Shown in pieces: positions 56,626-64,000 of a stretch of 64,000 bases of DNA. The translations under genes were made by a program, and so were the position numbers. Numbering within the stretch: the stretch's first letter is position 1; each line of letters begins with the position of its first letter. The notes below the pieces were generated by a model. That model saw only the letters and a list, made by a program, of their open reading frames with translations. It was not told where the DNA came from and did no database searches. Source of the stretch: Siphonodentalium dalli (lineage: Eukaryota > Mollusca > Scaphopoda > Gadilida > Siphonodentaliidae); the NCBI GenBank assembly GCA_032622095.1, contig CP136064.1, positions 220,796,205 through 220,860,204 of the forward strand, read 5' to 3'.

Positions 56626-57149
56626 GTTAGATCATGCCATGGATCTCTAGTCAATATAGCCATCCCCGTAGAGATCATATTCCACCAGTACAAAACCTTG
56701 GAACTTTTTGAAATTTTTACAGGGAATATTTTAAAGTCGAAAAAAGAACGTGGGAATATATCTATTACTTATTATCTGTTCCTTAATAATTTACTTCACT
56801 GTTGGTGAATGTCCCAACTCCAAATTGCATGTTTTTCTGTGATTTTTGTGAGCCAATATAGCAAAAGACATTGAATTAATTACCCAAGAAAAATTCCATA
56901 ATTGTAAGCGATGCAATGCAAAATCGGTCACAAATCCACTTAAATCGTGAAATTTCGATTTAGGACCTTCACCCACAGTGAAGTATATTATTAAGGAACA
57001 GATAATAACTAAGAAATATATTCCCCACGTTATTTTTTAAACTTTATAACGTTCCCTGTCAAAACTTAAAAAAGTTCCAAGGTTTTGTACTGGTGGAATA
57101 TGATCTCTACTGGTGTTAGACAGAGTAGAGATTCATGGCATGATCTAAC
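56626..57149. mobile_element. ~520-bp inverted-repeat element
   Basis: TTAGATCATGCCAT at the left is the complement of ATGGCATGATCTAA at the right. Inner arms continue: GATCATATTCCACCAGTACA, AAACCTTGGAACTTTTT and TTATTATCTGTTCCTTAATA against their inverses at 56985-57115. A fragment of the same family occurs at ~21645-21700 (GTAGAGATATTATTCCATCA). Confidence 0.8.
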
Positions 57150-57210
57150 TAAAGGGTGAACATCACCAACTTCAACTGGGGAACACCAATGTGATCCTTG
57201 GTCTCCAATT

Positions 57211-57346
57211 GCAGTTGAGGCCTGAGCAGAATGAGGTCCTCAGAGGGTGAATTTGGTGATGCTAGCCCACCATGCAGGATAGCATCACTAAATTCACCCT
57301 CTGGGGACCTCATTCCGTAAATGTTAAACACACTATTTCCAGGCTT
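57211..57346. mobile_element. MITE-4 full copy
   Basis: GCAGAATGAGGTCCTCAGAG and GGTGATGCTAGCCCACC are inverted against GGATAGCATCACTAAATTCA and CTCTGGGGACCTCATTC. Ends TTGAGGCCTGA and CCAGGCTTGA. Confidence 0.85.
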
Positions 57347-57675
57347 GATTCCAATAACTTAACAGAAGACACTTTTATTTCTGTATTTTTTTAGATATGC
57401 AATATGGTTACTCTATTGCAGGATTTGGTTTAAAAGATAAATGTGTTTTCTTCAGCATCTTTCTGAATAATGAACAAATGTCACAAAACTGTTCATCTTT
57501 CTCCAGACTGCTGAACATTTTCTGGCTGAAGTCAATTGATTGATGTGTTAATAGTTCATCACACTACTGCAGTCTTAGTCTTACACATCTTGCTACATGC
57601 TGTGCATACATATATTTGCAATCACCAGATTCCAAGGGGTATCAAAACACTAATTATGAGTCTGGGAGATCAGTT

Positions 57676-57892
57676 TATAACCATTTCATGATGGGAGCTA
57701 TGCTGGTGCAGCATTAAAGATCATGTGCCAGTGCAATTTCTTGTATATGCGAGGCTCCCAGTATATAAGAGAATGAACTGGCCTTACAATGTCAAGGTAA
57801 ATATTGGTAGGCCAATATAATCTCTTATATATGCAAGGTTCCATATGGGAGACTCGCATATATAAGAGAATGCTCCAGTGAAGGAAGGGTAA
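57676..57892. mobile_element. MITE-3 copy just downstream of the dioxygenase gene
   Basis: TATAACCATTTCATGATGGG at the left, TGAAGGAAGGGTAAAA at the right, two internal hairpins and the linker CTTACAATGTCAAGGTAAAT. Its right end is about 70 bp from the stop codon of the minus-strand gene, so it may lie in that gene's 3' UTR. Confidence 0.85.
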
Positions 57893-57964
57893 AAAAAAAT
57901 AAATAAACAAATACTGTGAGAGTGACCAATTGAGTTACATCTGTTGAAATTAATCATGACTCAT

Positions 57965-60313
57965 TCATTTCTTATCAGGTTTCTTTGGTTTAACTTTGGT
58001 CTTGTTTCTCCAATCAAGAAGAATTTGGAGTGGATCCGACATCTTAACTTCTTCATAATGATATTTAATAATTAGATAGTCCAAAATATCAAGTCTACCC
58101 CTGAGAAAGTCACTGAGTTCATTTGTCAAGTCAACATAAGCTGCACAATCGAACACAGAGAAAAAGTCACCAAGTGGAATTGGTTTGATTCGTACTTTCT
58201 CTGGGTCAGTTGTAACAAGCTCGACAAACTTTGAAGCCAGTTGCCTGAAATAAGGATTATGTTCTGTGGAACTTTCTCCAATACTTTTCCGAATAGTGGC
58301 AAGAATGTGTACTAATGTATCTACATTGTTCCATTTCTCCAGATTTGGAAGCCGGATTAAATTCTCATGGCAGACTTCTGGATATTTGAACTGCAAGACA
58401 ATAAGAGATTCAAAATCTTTAGTGGAATCATGTCGGTAACTACATTTTTCTGGATTGTCTTTGAGGAATCTTATACCCAACTTATTAACAAGCTCCATGG
58501 CCGGAACCTCATCTGGACACTTTTCCAAGAAACTCAACAGCTCATGCAGTGGTCTACAGTCAAAAAGCTTCAAAATGTCCTCTTCTATTGCGTGCCACGA
58601 GTATTTCTTTACTACTTCATATAGATAGTCAATACTATATGAGCTGAACGAACAGAAAAATGTTGTCCCCAAAATTATTGTGAGGCACAATACAGATACA
58701 AATTTCTTCGCAAGCTGCAGGCTTTCCAGCTTGGTTAAAAGTTTTACTAAATTATTCTCAGAATTTGTTTCCAATTCTCCATGTGTGTTAGTCGTGAAGA
58801 TATCAAACAAATGTATCACCTCTTTTTCCACTGTCTCCTTATCAGTAGGGCATTTGTAAGCGAATAGTTTTGCTGGTTTTTCAGGTTCAAAATAGGGATG
58901 GACATGTCGATAAGGATCAGGACCAAGCAGTCGTTTCTCCAAATAAGACAAGGCTGATTGAGGATAGTTATTAGCCAGAACATCTAGATATTCATCCTCC
59001 TTCCAGAAAATTAGAAGACAACGATGATACCAAAACTCTCGACTTGCACCTTCATTTCCGCTTGGACCACTGCACCCACCCTTTTCACATTTTGCCCACC
59101 ACTCATCGTTTTCATCACCTTCATCGTCGTCATCACCTTTCGCATTCAATACGTCTTTCCCGACAGCATCATCATCTCCAAAATTCTCAATCTCCAGTAA
59201 TTTGCAGTCAGTTGTAACATAGTTATCTAGTTTGTAGACTGTATATGTTTTGTGCGGAGTAAAGCAGTTTCTCCCCGAATGTTTTGAATAAATATTCTGT
59301 ATTTTGCAGTGACCCCGCTCATAGACATGTTTCGTATACTGCACCAGCAACAATGTGTACTTTTCATCTTCCTGCACAGCATCTACCGCTTTACTCAAAA
59401 TTTCTCCAACATCTTTATCTTCCCCTTTTAAAGCAGCAATACCTTGTGTTTGCAGTGATTCTAAAGAGTACATATGTTGTAAAGCCCACGCCGTCATTGT
59501 CCCAGGTGGGCTCGTCTGTGAAAGTTGCATAAGCAAGTTCTGGAGTTGAGATATCTGACCAATTAATTCAAAAGGCGCTTGCGGAGCTATACCATTACCG
59601 CTCCAGCATAATGAGAAGACAACTGCCAAGCGATAACCAGATTTAATCTCTTTGATTTCATGCTGTACGTCAGAGTAATGTGCTGCATACATACAAACAT
59701 AGGCAGCTTTAGCGTGATTGAACTTTATTCTGTGTTCGTCACATCGGTGTGTTATAACAAGATCTCCGCCAGTGAAACTTGACGGAAGCTGGACTATTAA
59801 CGTAGCAAACATCCCGTTTGCTTTCTCCGTGTCTCGGTGGGGTTTGAAATGTCCTCCTTTTTCATACAGAAGTAATTTATAGATCTCCGCTCGCACAACC
59901 GATTCTTGGCATCCTAATACTGCCTTCACTTCTCCGATAACCTTCTCATTTATAACTTTCAGAAAGTTCTTGTTTTTTAACTTAAATTTCTCTGGTGGCA
60001 ACTGGAATGTCTGACGAACGTTCTCATCCACAATGGTGGCTTCACCCAGTCCATATGGAGCATTTTCAAAATATGGTTTTAATTTTTTTGCAGTATTGTC
60101 ATCAACTGGAAGAGGAATTCTGCCGAACCCATTGACATGTAAATCTGGCATTGAAGGGATCTCAGGTGCGACTTTACTTGTTGCGACTGCTCCACCCTTT
60201 GAGTTTGCTTGTAGCAAGTCTTTTATTTTAGAGCGAACATCTGTCAGTTTCTCCATACATTTTTTCTTGGGTTTAGGCTGTACACGCCGGCCAGCGGCAC
60301 GCTTTGGTCCCAT
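57965..60313 (-). CDS. 2-oxoglutarate/Fe(II) dioxygenase (prolyl-4-hydroxylase-type) domain protein, 782 aa
   Basis: A single uninterrupted 782-codon frame. Residues ~1-32 are basic (MGPKRAAGRRVQPKPKKKCM), perhaps a nuclear signal. Residues ~138-240 form a double-stranded beta-helix oxygenase core: YKLLLYEKGGHFKPHRDTEK gives H159 and D161, DVQHEIKEIKSGYR gives the distal H218 and the 2-oxoglutarate-binding Arg R228. All four expected ligands are present, so it is predicted to be catalytically competent. The substrate is unknown. A very acidic patch follows (KGDDDDEGDENDEWW) with a Cys pair (CEKGGC). The remaining ~400 residues look helical and I do not recognise them. The ATG is preceded by an in-frame TAA 12 bases upstream. 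An intronless coding region could mean an old retrocopy, but the 5' UTR acceptor argues against a simple one. Confidence 0.92.
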   Translation of the reverse strand: MGPKRAAGRRVQPKPKKKCMEKLTDVRSKIKDLLQANSKGGAVATSKVAPEIPSMPDLHVNGFGRIPLPVDDNTAKKLKPYFENAPYGLGEATIVDENVRQTFQLPPEKFKLKNKNFLKVINEKVIGEVKAVLGCQESVVRAEIYKLLLYEKGGHFKPHRDTEKANGMFATLIVQLPSSFTGGDLVITHRCDEHRIKFNHAKAAYVCMYAAHYSDVQHEIKEIKSGYRLAVVFSLCWSGNGIAPQAPFELIGQISQLQNLLMQLSQTSPPGTMTAWALQHMYSLESLQTQGIAALKGEDKDVGEILSKAVDAVQEDEKYTLLLVQYTKHVYERGHCKIQNIYSKHSGRNCFTPHKTYTVYKLDNYVTTDCKLLEIENFGDDDAVGKDVLNAKGDDDDEGDENDEWWAKCEKGGCSGPSGNEGASREFWYHRCLLIFWKEDEYLDVLANNYPQSALSYLEKRLLGPDPYRHVHPYFEPEKPAKLFAYKCPTDKETVEKEVIHLFDIFTTNTHGELETNSENNLVKLLTKLESLQLAKKFVSVLCLTIILGTTFFCSFSSYSIDYLYEVVKKYSWHAIEEDILKLFDCRPLHELLSFLEKCPDEVPAMELVNKLGIRFLKDNPEKCSYRHDSTKDFESLIVLQFKYPEVCHENLIRLPNLEKWNNVDTLVHILATIRKSIGESSTEHNPYFRQLASKFVELVTTDPEKVRIKPIPLGDFFSVFDCAAYVDLTNELSDFLRGRLDILDYLIIKYHYEEVKMSDPLQILLDWRNKTKVKPKKPDKK

Positions 60314-60339
60314 ATCCCCTATTTATATGTGGTCAGAAC

Positions 60340-60359
60340 CTGCAAAAAGGAAATAAAAA
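60340..60359 (-). promoter_or_regulatory. probable 5' UTR splice acceptor of the dioxygenase gene
   Basis: On the minus strand the sequence reads TTTTTATTTCCTTTTTGCAG immediately before a 26-base leader and the ATG. This is a strong pyrimidine tract plus CAG, suggesting a non-coding first exon further right that I could not locate. Confidence 0.55.
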
Positions 60360-60699
60360 ATAACATATATAAGTCTCCGAATTATTCCCCTTGATTTGCT
60401 TATAAACAATGTGTAAAGAGAAAAAATGACTATTGACCGTTTAGTTTGACAAACACCCAAGATATTACATGAGGCCAATAGAAATAAATTGCTAGATTTA
60501 CATCCAACTTTTTTTTTAGAAAAATGGGGCGGGAGGGCGAATTTTATTTTTTATATTTTATTCTTCCTAACATAAATCGCCATGGACAGTTCTAGATATT
60601 GAAGCAGTATCCTATCTTATATATTACAAGGTGATTTAGATTGTCCAATTTGATCAAAATAGACTGATTTATGGATCATTGAAGTGTAATTTGACGACT
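60360..60699. other. probable 5' UTR intron or upstream sequence
   Basis: AT-rich sequence right of the dioxygenase gene. No repeat or exon recognised. Confidence 0.3.
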
Positions 60700-61285
60700 A
60701 TCCCTTCCATGACTGACTGGAGCTTTCTGATTTAAAAAAAAAACCCTGTGCCAATGCATTGGCCTAACAATATTTACCTTGATCTTGTAAGCCAGTGTAT
60801 TCTCTTATATATGTGAGGCTCCCTATGGGAGACTCGCATATATAAGAGATTGCATTGGCACATGGTATTTAATGCTGCAACTAAGTAAAGTGAGTAGATG
60901 GGCGCGAAGCGCCCGGGATGGTCGAAAAGATCGAGTGATCTTCTCCTTCACCCCACGGTTTGTTGTTGTTGGAGATATAGCACACAGAAAATAGTCATGT
61001 CTGAACACGGCAAAAGCGGACACAATTGAATTAATGTTATCTCTTTGATTGAATTAATTGGATGGATTATTTGGGGAAGAGCCCACGAGCTTTAATATGG
61101 GGTGTCCCGGTGGGTCCCTTTAATATATGGTTGAGCTGAGCGAGTCATATGGTGCGCTGAAAAAGGAGCGGGGCCCGTGTTATAATTTAAAATAGTGTTA
61201 GTTTGTTAGTTATTTAAAAAAACAACCGCAAGGCAGAGCGTGTGATTCAATGTGATTCAATGCTGCAACTCCCGTCATGAAAGAG
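60700..61285. mobile_element. MITE-3 interrupted by a 376-bp insertion
   Basis: The MITE runs from ATCCCTTCCATGACTGACTG through TGTATTCTCTTATATATGTG to AATGCTGCAACT (60882), and resumes at 61259 with AATGCTGCAACTCCCGTCAT, then GAAAGAG and the end. The twelve bases AATGCTGCAACT are present on both sides of the insert. Confidence 0.85.
60883..61258 (+). mobile_element. 376-bp SINE-like insertion with 12-bp target duplication
   Basis: Lies between perfect copies of AATGCTGCAACT (60871-60882 and 61259-61270). It starts AAGTAAAGTGAGTAGATGGG, then GCGCGAAGCGCCCGGGATGG, and ends with the tandem tail GTGATTCAATGTGATTC. A 12-bp duplication and a short repeated tail indicate target-primed reverse transcription, as for a SINE or truncated LINE. 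No clear A and B boxes were found, so the class is uncertain. Confidence 0.75.
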
Positions 61286-61407
61286 TTTATAAGGCATGAG
61301 AAAAAAATCTGCATAAAAGATATGCAAATAAAAAAAATTGTGGAGGGGACTAAAAATAAGGTCGGGAGGGGATGTAAATCTAGCAATTTTTTTATATTGG
61401 CCTAATG

Positions 61408-61501
61408 TACAGTAATGCCCTAAATAATCGACTCCTAATCCTGAAAAATTACCCATAATTCAGCTGTGGTTAATGAGTCGATTATTTAGGGCATTACTGT
61501 A
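61408..61501. mobile_element. MITE-2, minimal deletion derivative (94 bp)
   Basis: Starts TACAGTAATGCCCTAAATAA and ends TTATTTAGGGCATTACTGTA with both termini intact; most of both arms are lost. Confidence 0.9.
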
Positions 61502-61533
61502 GTCAAGTTTATTTTTTGAGGACTGTAGATGAG

Positions 61534-62657
61534 TTAACCCTTTCTATACTAAATACTTATTGATGAATAGTTCCCTCAGGAAATGTTCAGATAATAAGTT
61601 CAACAAACAACCTAGGAAATGTTCAAATAATAAGTTCAACAAATTACCATGGGTCAATTTTTGAACTTATTATCTGAACATTTTCCACCAATAAATATGA
61701 ATAATTCTGCTATTGCATTATCTGTTTTTCTGTCTGTCATCTGCTTTTATTATCTGATCACCATTCCAAATGAATAATAGATTCTTCCAATATATACTTT
61801 TATTAGGGTCGATGCGATTCGAAATCGTTTGTCTGATTCGATTCGATATCGGCTACCATGATTCGGATTTCATGGAATCTTTGGTGACAGGTGCATTTCC
61901 GTGCTTTCTACAGACCACAATGCACTTACCATAAAAGAAAATTCACTATAATAATGTAGTAAAGGACTAAAACATAAGCACATACCATTATGTCTGATGG
62001 CAGGACATGTAATGTTATCGCCAACGAATCTATGACTAATTGACCCAATCTGTAAGAATGACATAAGTGAACAACGAAATTGCCATACAAGGCTGTGTGC
62101 TAGTGTCGTTCCAGGAATCATGGGAATTTCATAACCCACATGTATACATATGCCAGATTTTAGATCTTTGTTAAAAAATTGATTTGCATAAATGCGAGTC
62201 TGAATCTAAGTCCTGAGTATTTTTTTAAACATTGTCCGGTAAGTCTGTCAGTTCAAGCGACAGACAACACAATCATCGCAAGTGTAGCGAAAAATACTGG
62301 GCTATTCAACGCTTGTCCATATTTACGTCGACATTGGTATCTCTCGTGCTCTTATCTGTACTCAACGATTGCTTGGGCACAGAACATGCATAGAGGTGTG
62401 TAGATAAGCACATAATCTGCGCATATTGCACTACATCGATGATCACCAGGCAATTTTAGGTGTTTCTTCGAAGTTCTATGTATTTGAACTCGATTGGCTC
62501 AGTAACAATGAAATGATTCGAGATTCGATTTGATTTCGAATCGCTTGCCTGATTCGATTCGAGATTCGATTTGAAATGAAAACACCCGATTCGCTGGGCC
62601 CTAACTTTTATAACTGAATGGGAGAATCCATTTACTGGTAGTATAGAAAGGGTTATA
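61534..62657. mobile_element. MITE-5, split by a hAT element
   Basis: Left end TTAACCCTTTCTATACTAAA and right end TTTACTGGTAGTATAGAAAG-GGTTATA are inverted. The right part also has AACTGAATGGGAGAATCCAT, complementary to the conserved second block of the family. An imperfect hairpin (AATGTTCAGATAATAAGTTC against GAACTTATTATCTGAACATT) lies at 61595-61680. A foreign 800-bp element sits between 61804 and 62603. Confidence 0.75.
61804..62603. mobile_element. 800-bp hAT-type non-autonomous element
   Basis: Perfect 8-bp duplication ACTTTTAT (61796-61803 and 62604-62611). Left end TAGGGTCGATGCGATTCGAA and right end (complement) TAGGGCCCAGCGAATCGGGT are inverted, and both ends run into GATTCGATTCGA-type subterminal repeats. 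No transposase frame. Confidence 0.88.
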
Positions 62658-62761
62658 AACACCTCAGTGACTTGAAATGTTTATAAAAGTGTAATTCTTT
62701 GGGTCACCCTTCAGTTTCCCTAACAGATAATCAAACAGATAAACAACTGTTAACCTTCCAG

Positions 62762-62925
62762 TTAAGGTACTCAATACGATCAGACGGTCCCCATATAATC
62801 AAGTTCCAACAACAATATTTCTGATCAAAATCAATTAATTACAACAAAATAATGCTAACCATGGTCAACCATGGTATAAAGTTTCCCAAAATGTGTTATT
62901 TATCAACATGTTGTTCAACGAAATT
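62762..62925 (-). mobile_element. MITE-1 partial copy, reverse orientation
   Basis: Begins TTAAGGTACTCAATACGATC, then GGTCCCCATATAATCAAG, AATAATGCTAACCATGGTCA and ATGTTGTTCAACGAAATT. About one third of the family; the other end is missing. Confidence 0.8.
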
Positions 62926-63880
62926 AATGCAGGGATAAAAGCTCTGACAAAATAATACATGTTGCAAAAAAATTCTAAGGCGCAAATACATTAAGCTCAG
63001 ATAAAGTTGCGTTCACAGACAGACAAGCTGATTCCTATACATGTATACCCCTCCGTAACTTTGTTACTGAGGGTATAAAAGATCATTAAAAGTTCATTCT
63101 AAGATTCTTTCACATACACATGTTCATGCAAGATGTTGTAGTCATTTTTCTTGTGAAAAATATATTTTATCACAACGTTTACATATATAAGTTAAATAAA
63201 ATAAGACATGTGTAACCCATCAGTCTTCTTCCTCACCATTTCATATTTGTTTTTTCAAATTTTCATCAAACTCCTTTTCTTTAACTTAAAATATGAAAAT
63301 ATGACGATGGTAGCGACCGGAATAAGCTGTTCCTTTAAAGATAGTGAACAAGTCATTATTTTGTCATTTTATGCAGCTGAATTCCATAAACCGCCTTAAA
63401 AAGTGACCCACATTCCAGTCCCCTTCCCTCAGACACCCAGAACAAAAAGCTTGTTCTCCAATTCCCCCCATAGAACAGAATGGCAAAAATAATGTTGAGC
63501 AATAAAAATGAAAAAATAAAATAAAATGACTTACCACCCCCCTAACCCCTGTTTTTGTTTCCTGTTACCCTAAACACAGGTATTATTTTATTTAGCCTAT
63601 AAAATCAAAGTAAATACAAACTCATTTGACCTTGCGATCATTAACATGGCATCTTGATCATTCAATATTTTATCATTTACCCGGTAATTTAAAAATTTAC
63701 AAACCTGTATACATCACGAGATGTCCAGTGTAAGACTTAATATTTAGCTAACAAATAAATCATGAACATTTACGATTTTAAAAAGCCAGTAACAGTAATA
63801 CTACAAGAAAACTAAGATGCATGCATCAGGTCGGCCGTGAACTATCTACCATAGAATTGTTGTAGCTATCGATTATACAT
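62926..63880. other. non-coding stretch; end of a GTCCGTCC-type repeat, otherwise nothing recognised
   Basis: 63000-63080 (ACAGACAGACAAGCTGATTC ... CCCCTCCGTAACTTTGTTAC, GAGGGTATAAAA) looks like the tail of the dispersed family at 47455. Beyond it is AT-rich sequence without gene structure. Confidence 0.4.
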
Positions 63881-63893
63881 TTTGGAACACCTG

Positions 63894-63940
63894 TCTGTAT
63901 GTATGTGTGTATGCATGAATGCATGTGTGTATGTGTTATA
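63894..63940. repeat. GTAT/GCAT microsatellite
   Basis: Imperfect TGTATGTATGTGTGTATGCA and ATGCATGTGTGTATGTG run of ~45 bp. Confidence 0.8.
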
Positions 63941-64000
63941 GTCTCTAACACTGCTCGGCTGATCAGACTCGGATTTGGTATTTAACGTGTCAACTTGACA

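Noticed and set aside
57965-60313. Processed retrocopy of a spliced gene
   Set aside because: No 3' A-tract immediately after the coding region and no flanking duplication seen; a splice acceptor lies just upstream of the ATG, so the claim is not supported.

Overview
This window is animal nuclear DNA. It is AT-rich and intron-containing, and it is packed with short non-autonomous DNA transposons, LINE remnants and satellites. The mix (CR1/L2-like LINEs, hAT, MULE, TTAA- and TA-target MITEs, GTCCGTCC-type dispersed repeats) fits a marine invertebrate. I cannot name the species from sequence alone.

Only two host genes are well supported. The first is an FBXO42 orthologue (F-box plus Kelch substrate receptor of an SCF ubiquitin ligase). 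It lies on the + strand from 33202 to 49897 in eight coding exons whose phases join to an uninterrupted 587-codon frame. The second is an intronless 782-residue 2-oxoglutarate/Fe(II) dioxygenase-domain protein on the - strand (60313 to 57965), with an upstream splice acceptor that suggests a 5'UTR intron. Nothing suggests the two genes work together.

Layout. 1-10 kb: a 105-bp satellite, diverged repeat blocks and palindromic MITEs. 10.1-15.7 kb: a 250-bp repeat unit interrupted by a 4.0-kb element (10588-14570) with ~0.9-kb inverted arms and a 42-bp minisatellite core; a related unoccupied sequence at about 15.35 kb defines its ends. 16.1-16.7 kb: a cluster of GTGATATCAC palindromes. 16.75-18.6 and 27.25-29.1 kb: two copies of one 1.87-kb TIR element. 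18.7-22.3 kb: two GC-rich arrays in opposite orientation. 22.7-27 kb: two broken LINEs. 29-31 kb: tandem repeats, one carrying nuclear-receptor-like half sites. 33-50 kb: FBXO42. Its 7.9-kb first intron holds a MULE (33880-35603), a hAT palindromic MITE and a decayed hAT transposon (38083-39927), all three with 8-bp target duplications. 50-64 kb: MITEs, tandem repeats, the dioxygenase gene, and two nested insertions with clear target duplications.

MITE names used below. MITE-1: ends TTAAAGGTACTCAATCCGAT. MITE-2: ends TACAGTAATGCCCTAA. MITE-3: ends (TTA)ACCCTTTCATGAC. MITE-4: arms GAATGAGGTCCCCAGAGG. MITE-5: ends TAACCCTTTCTATACTAAAT. These names are mine; no database was consulted.
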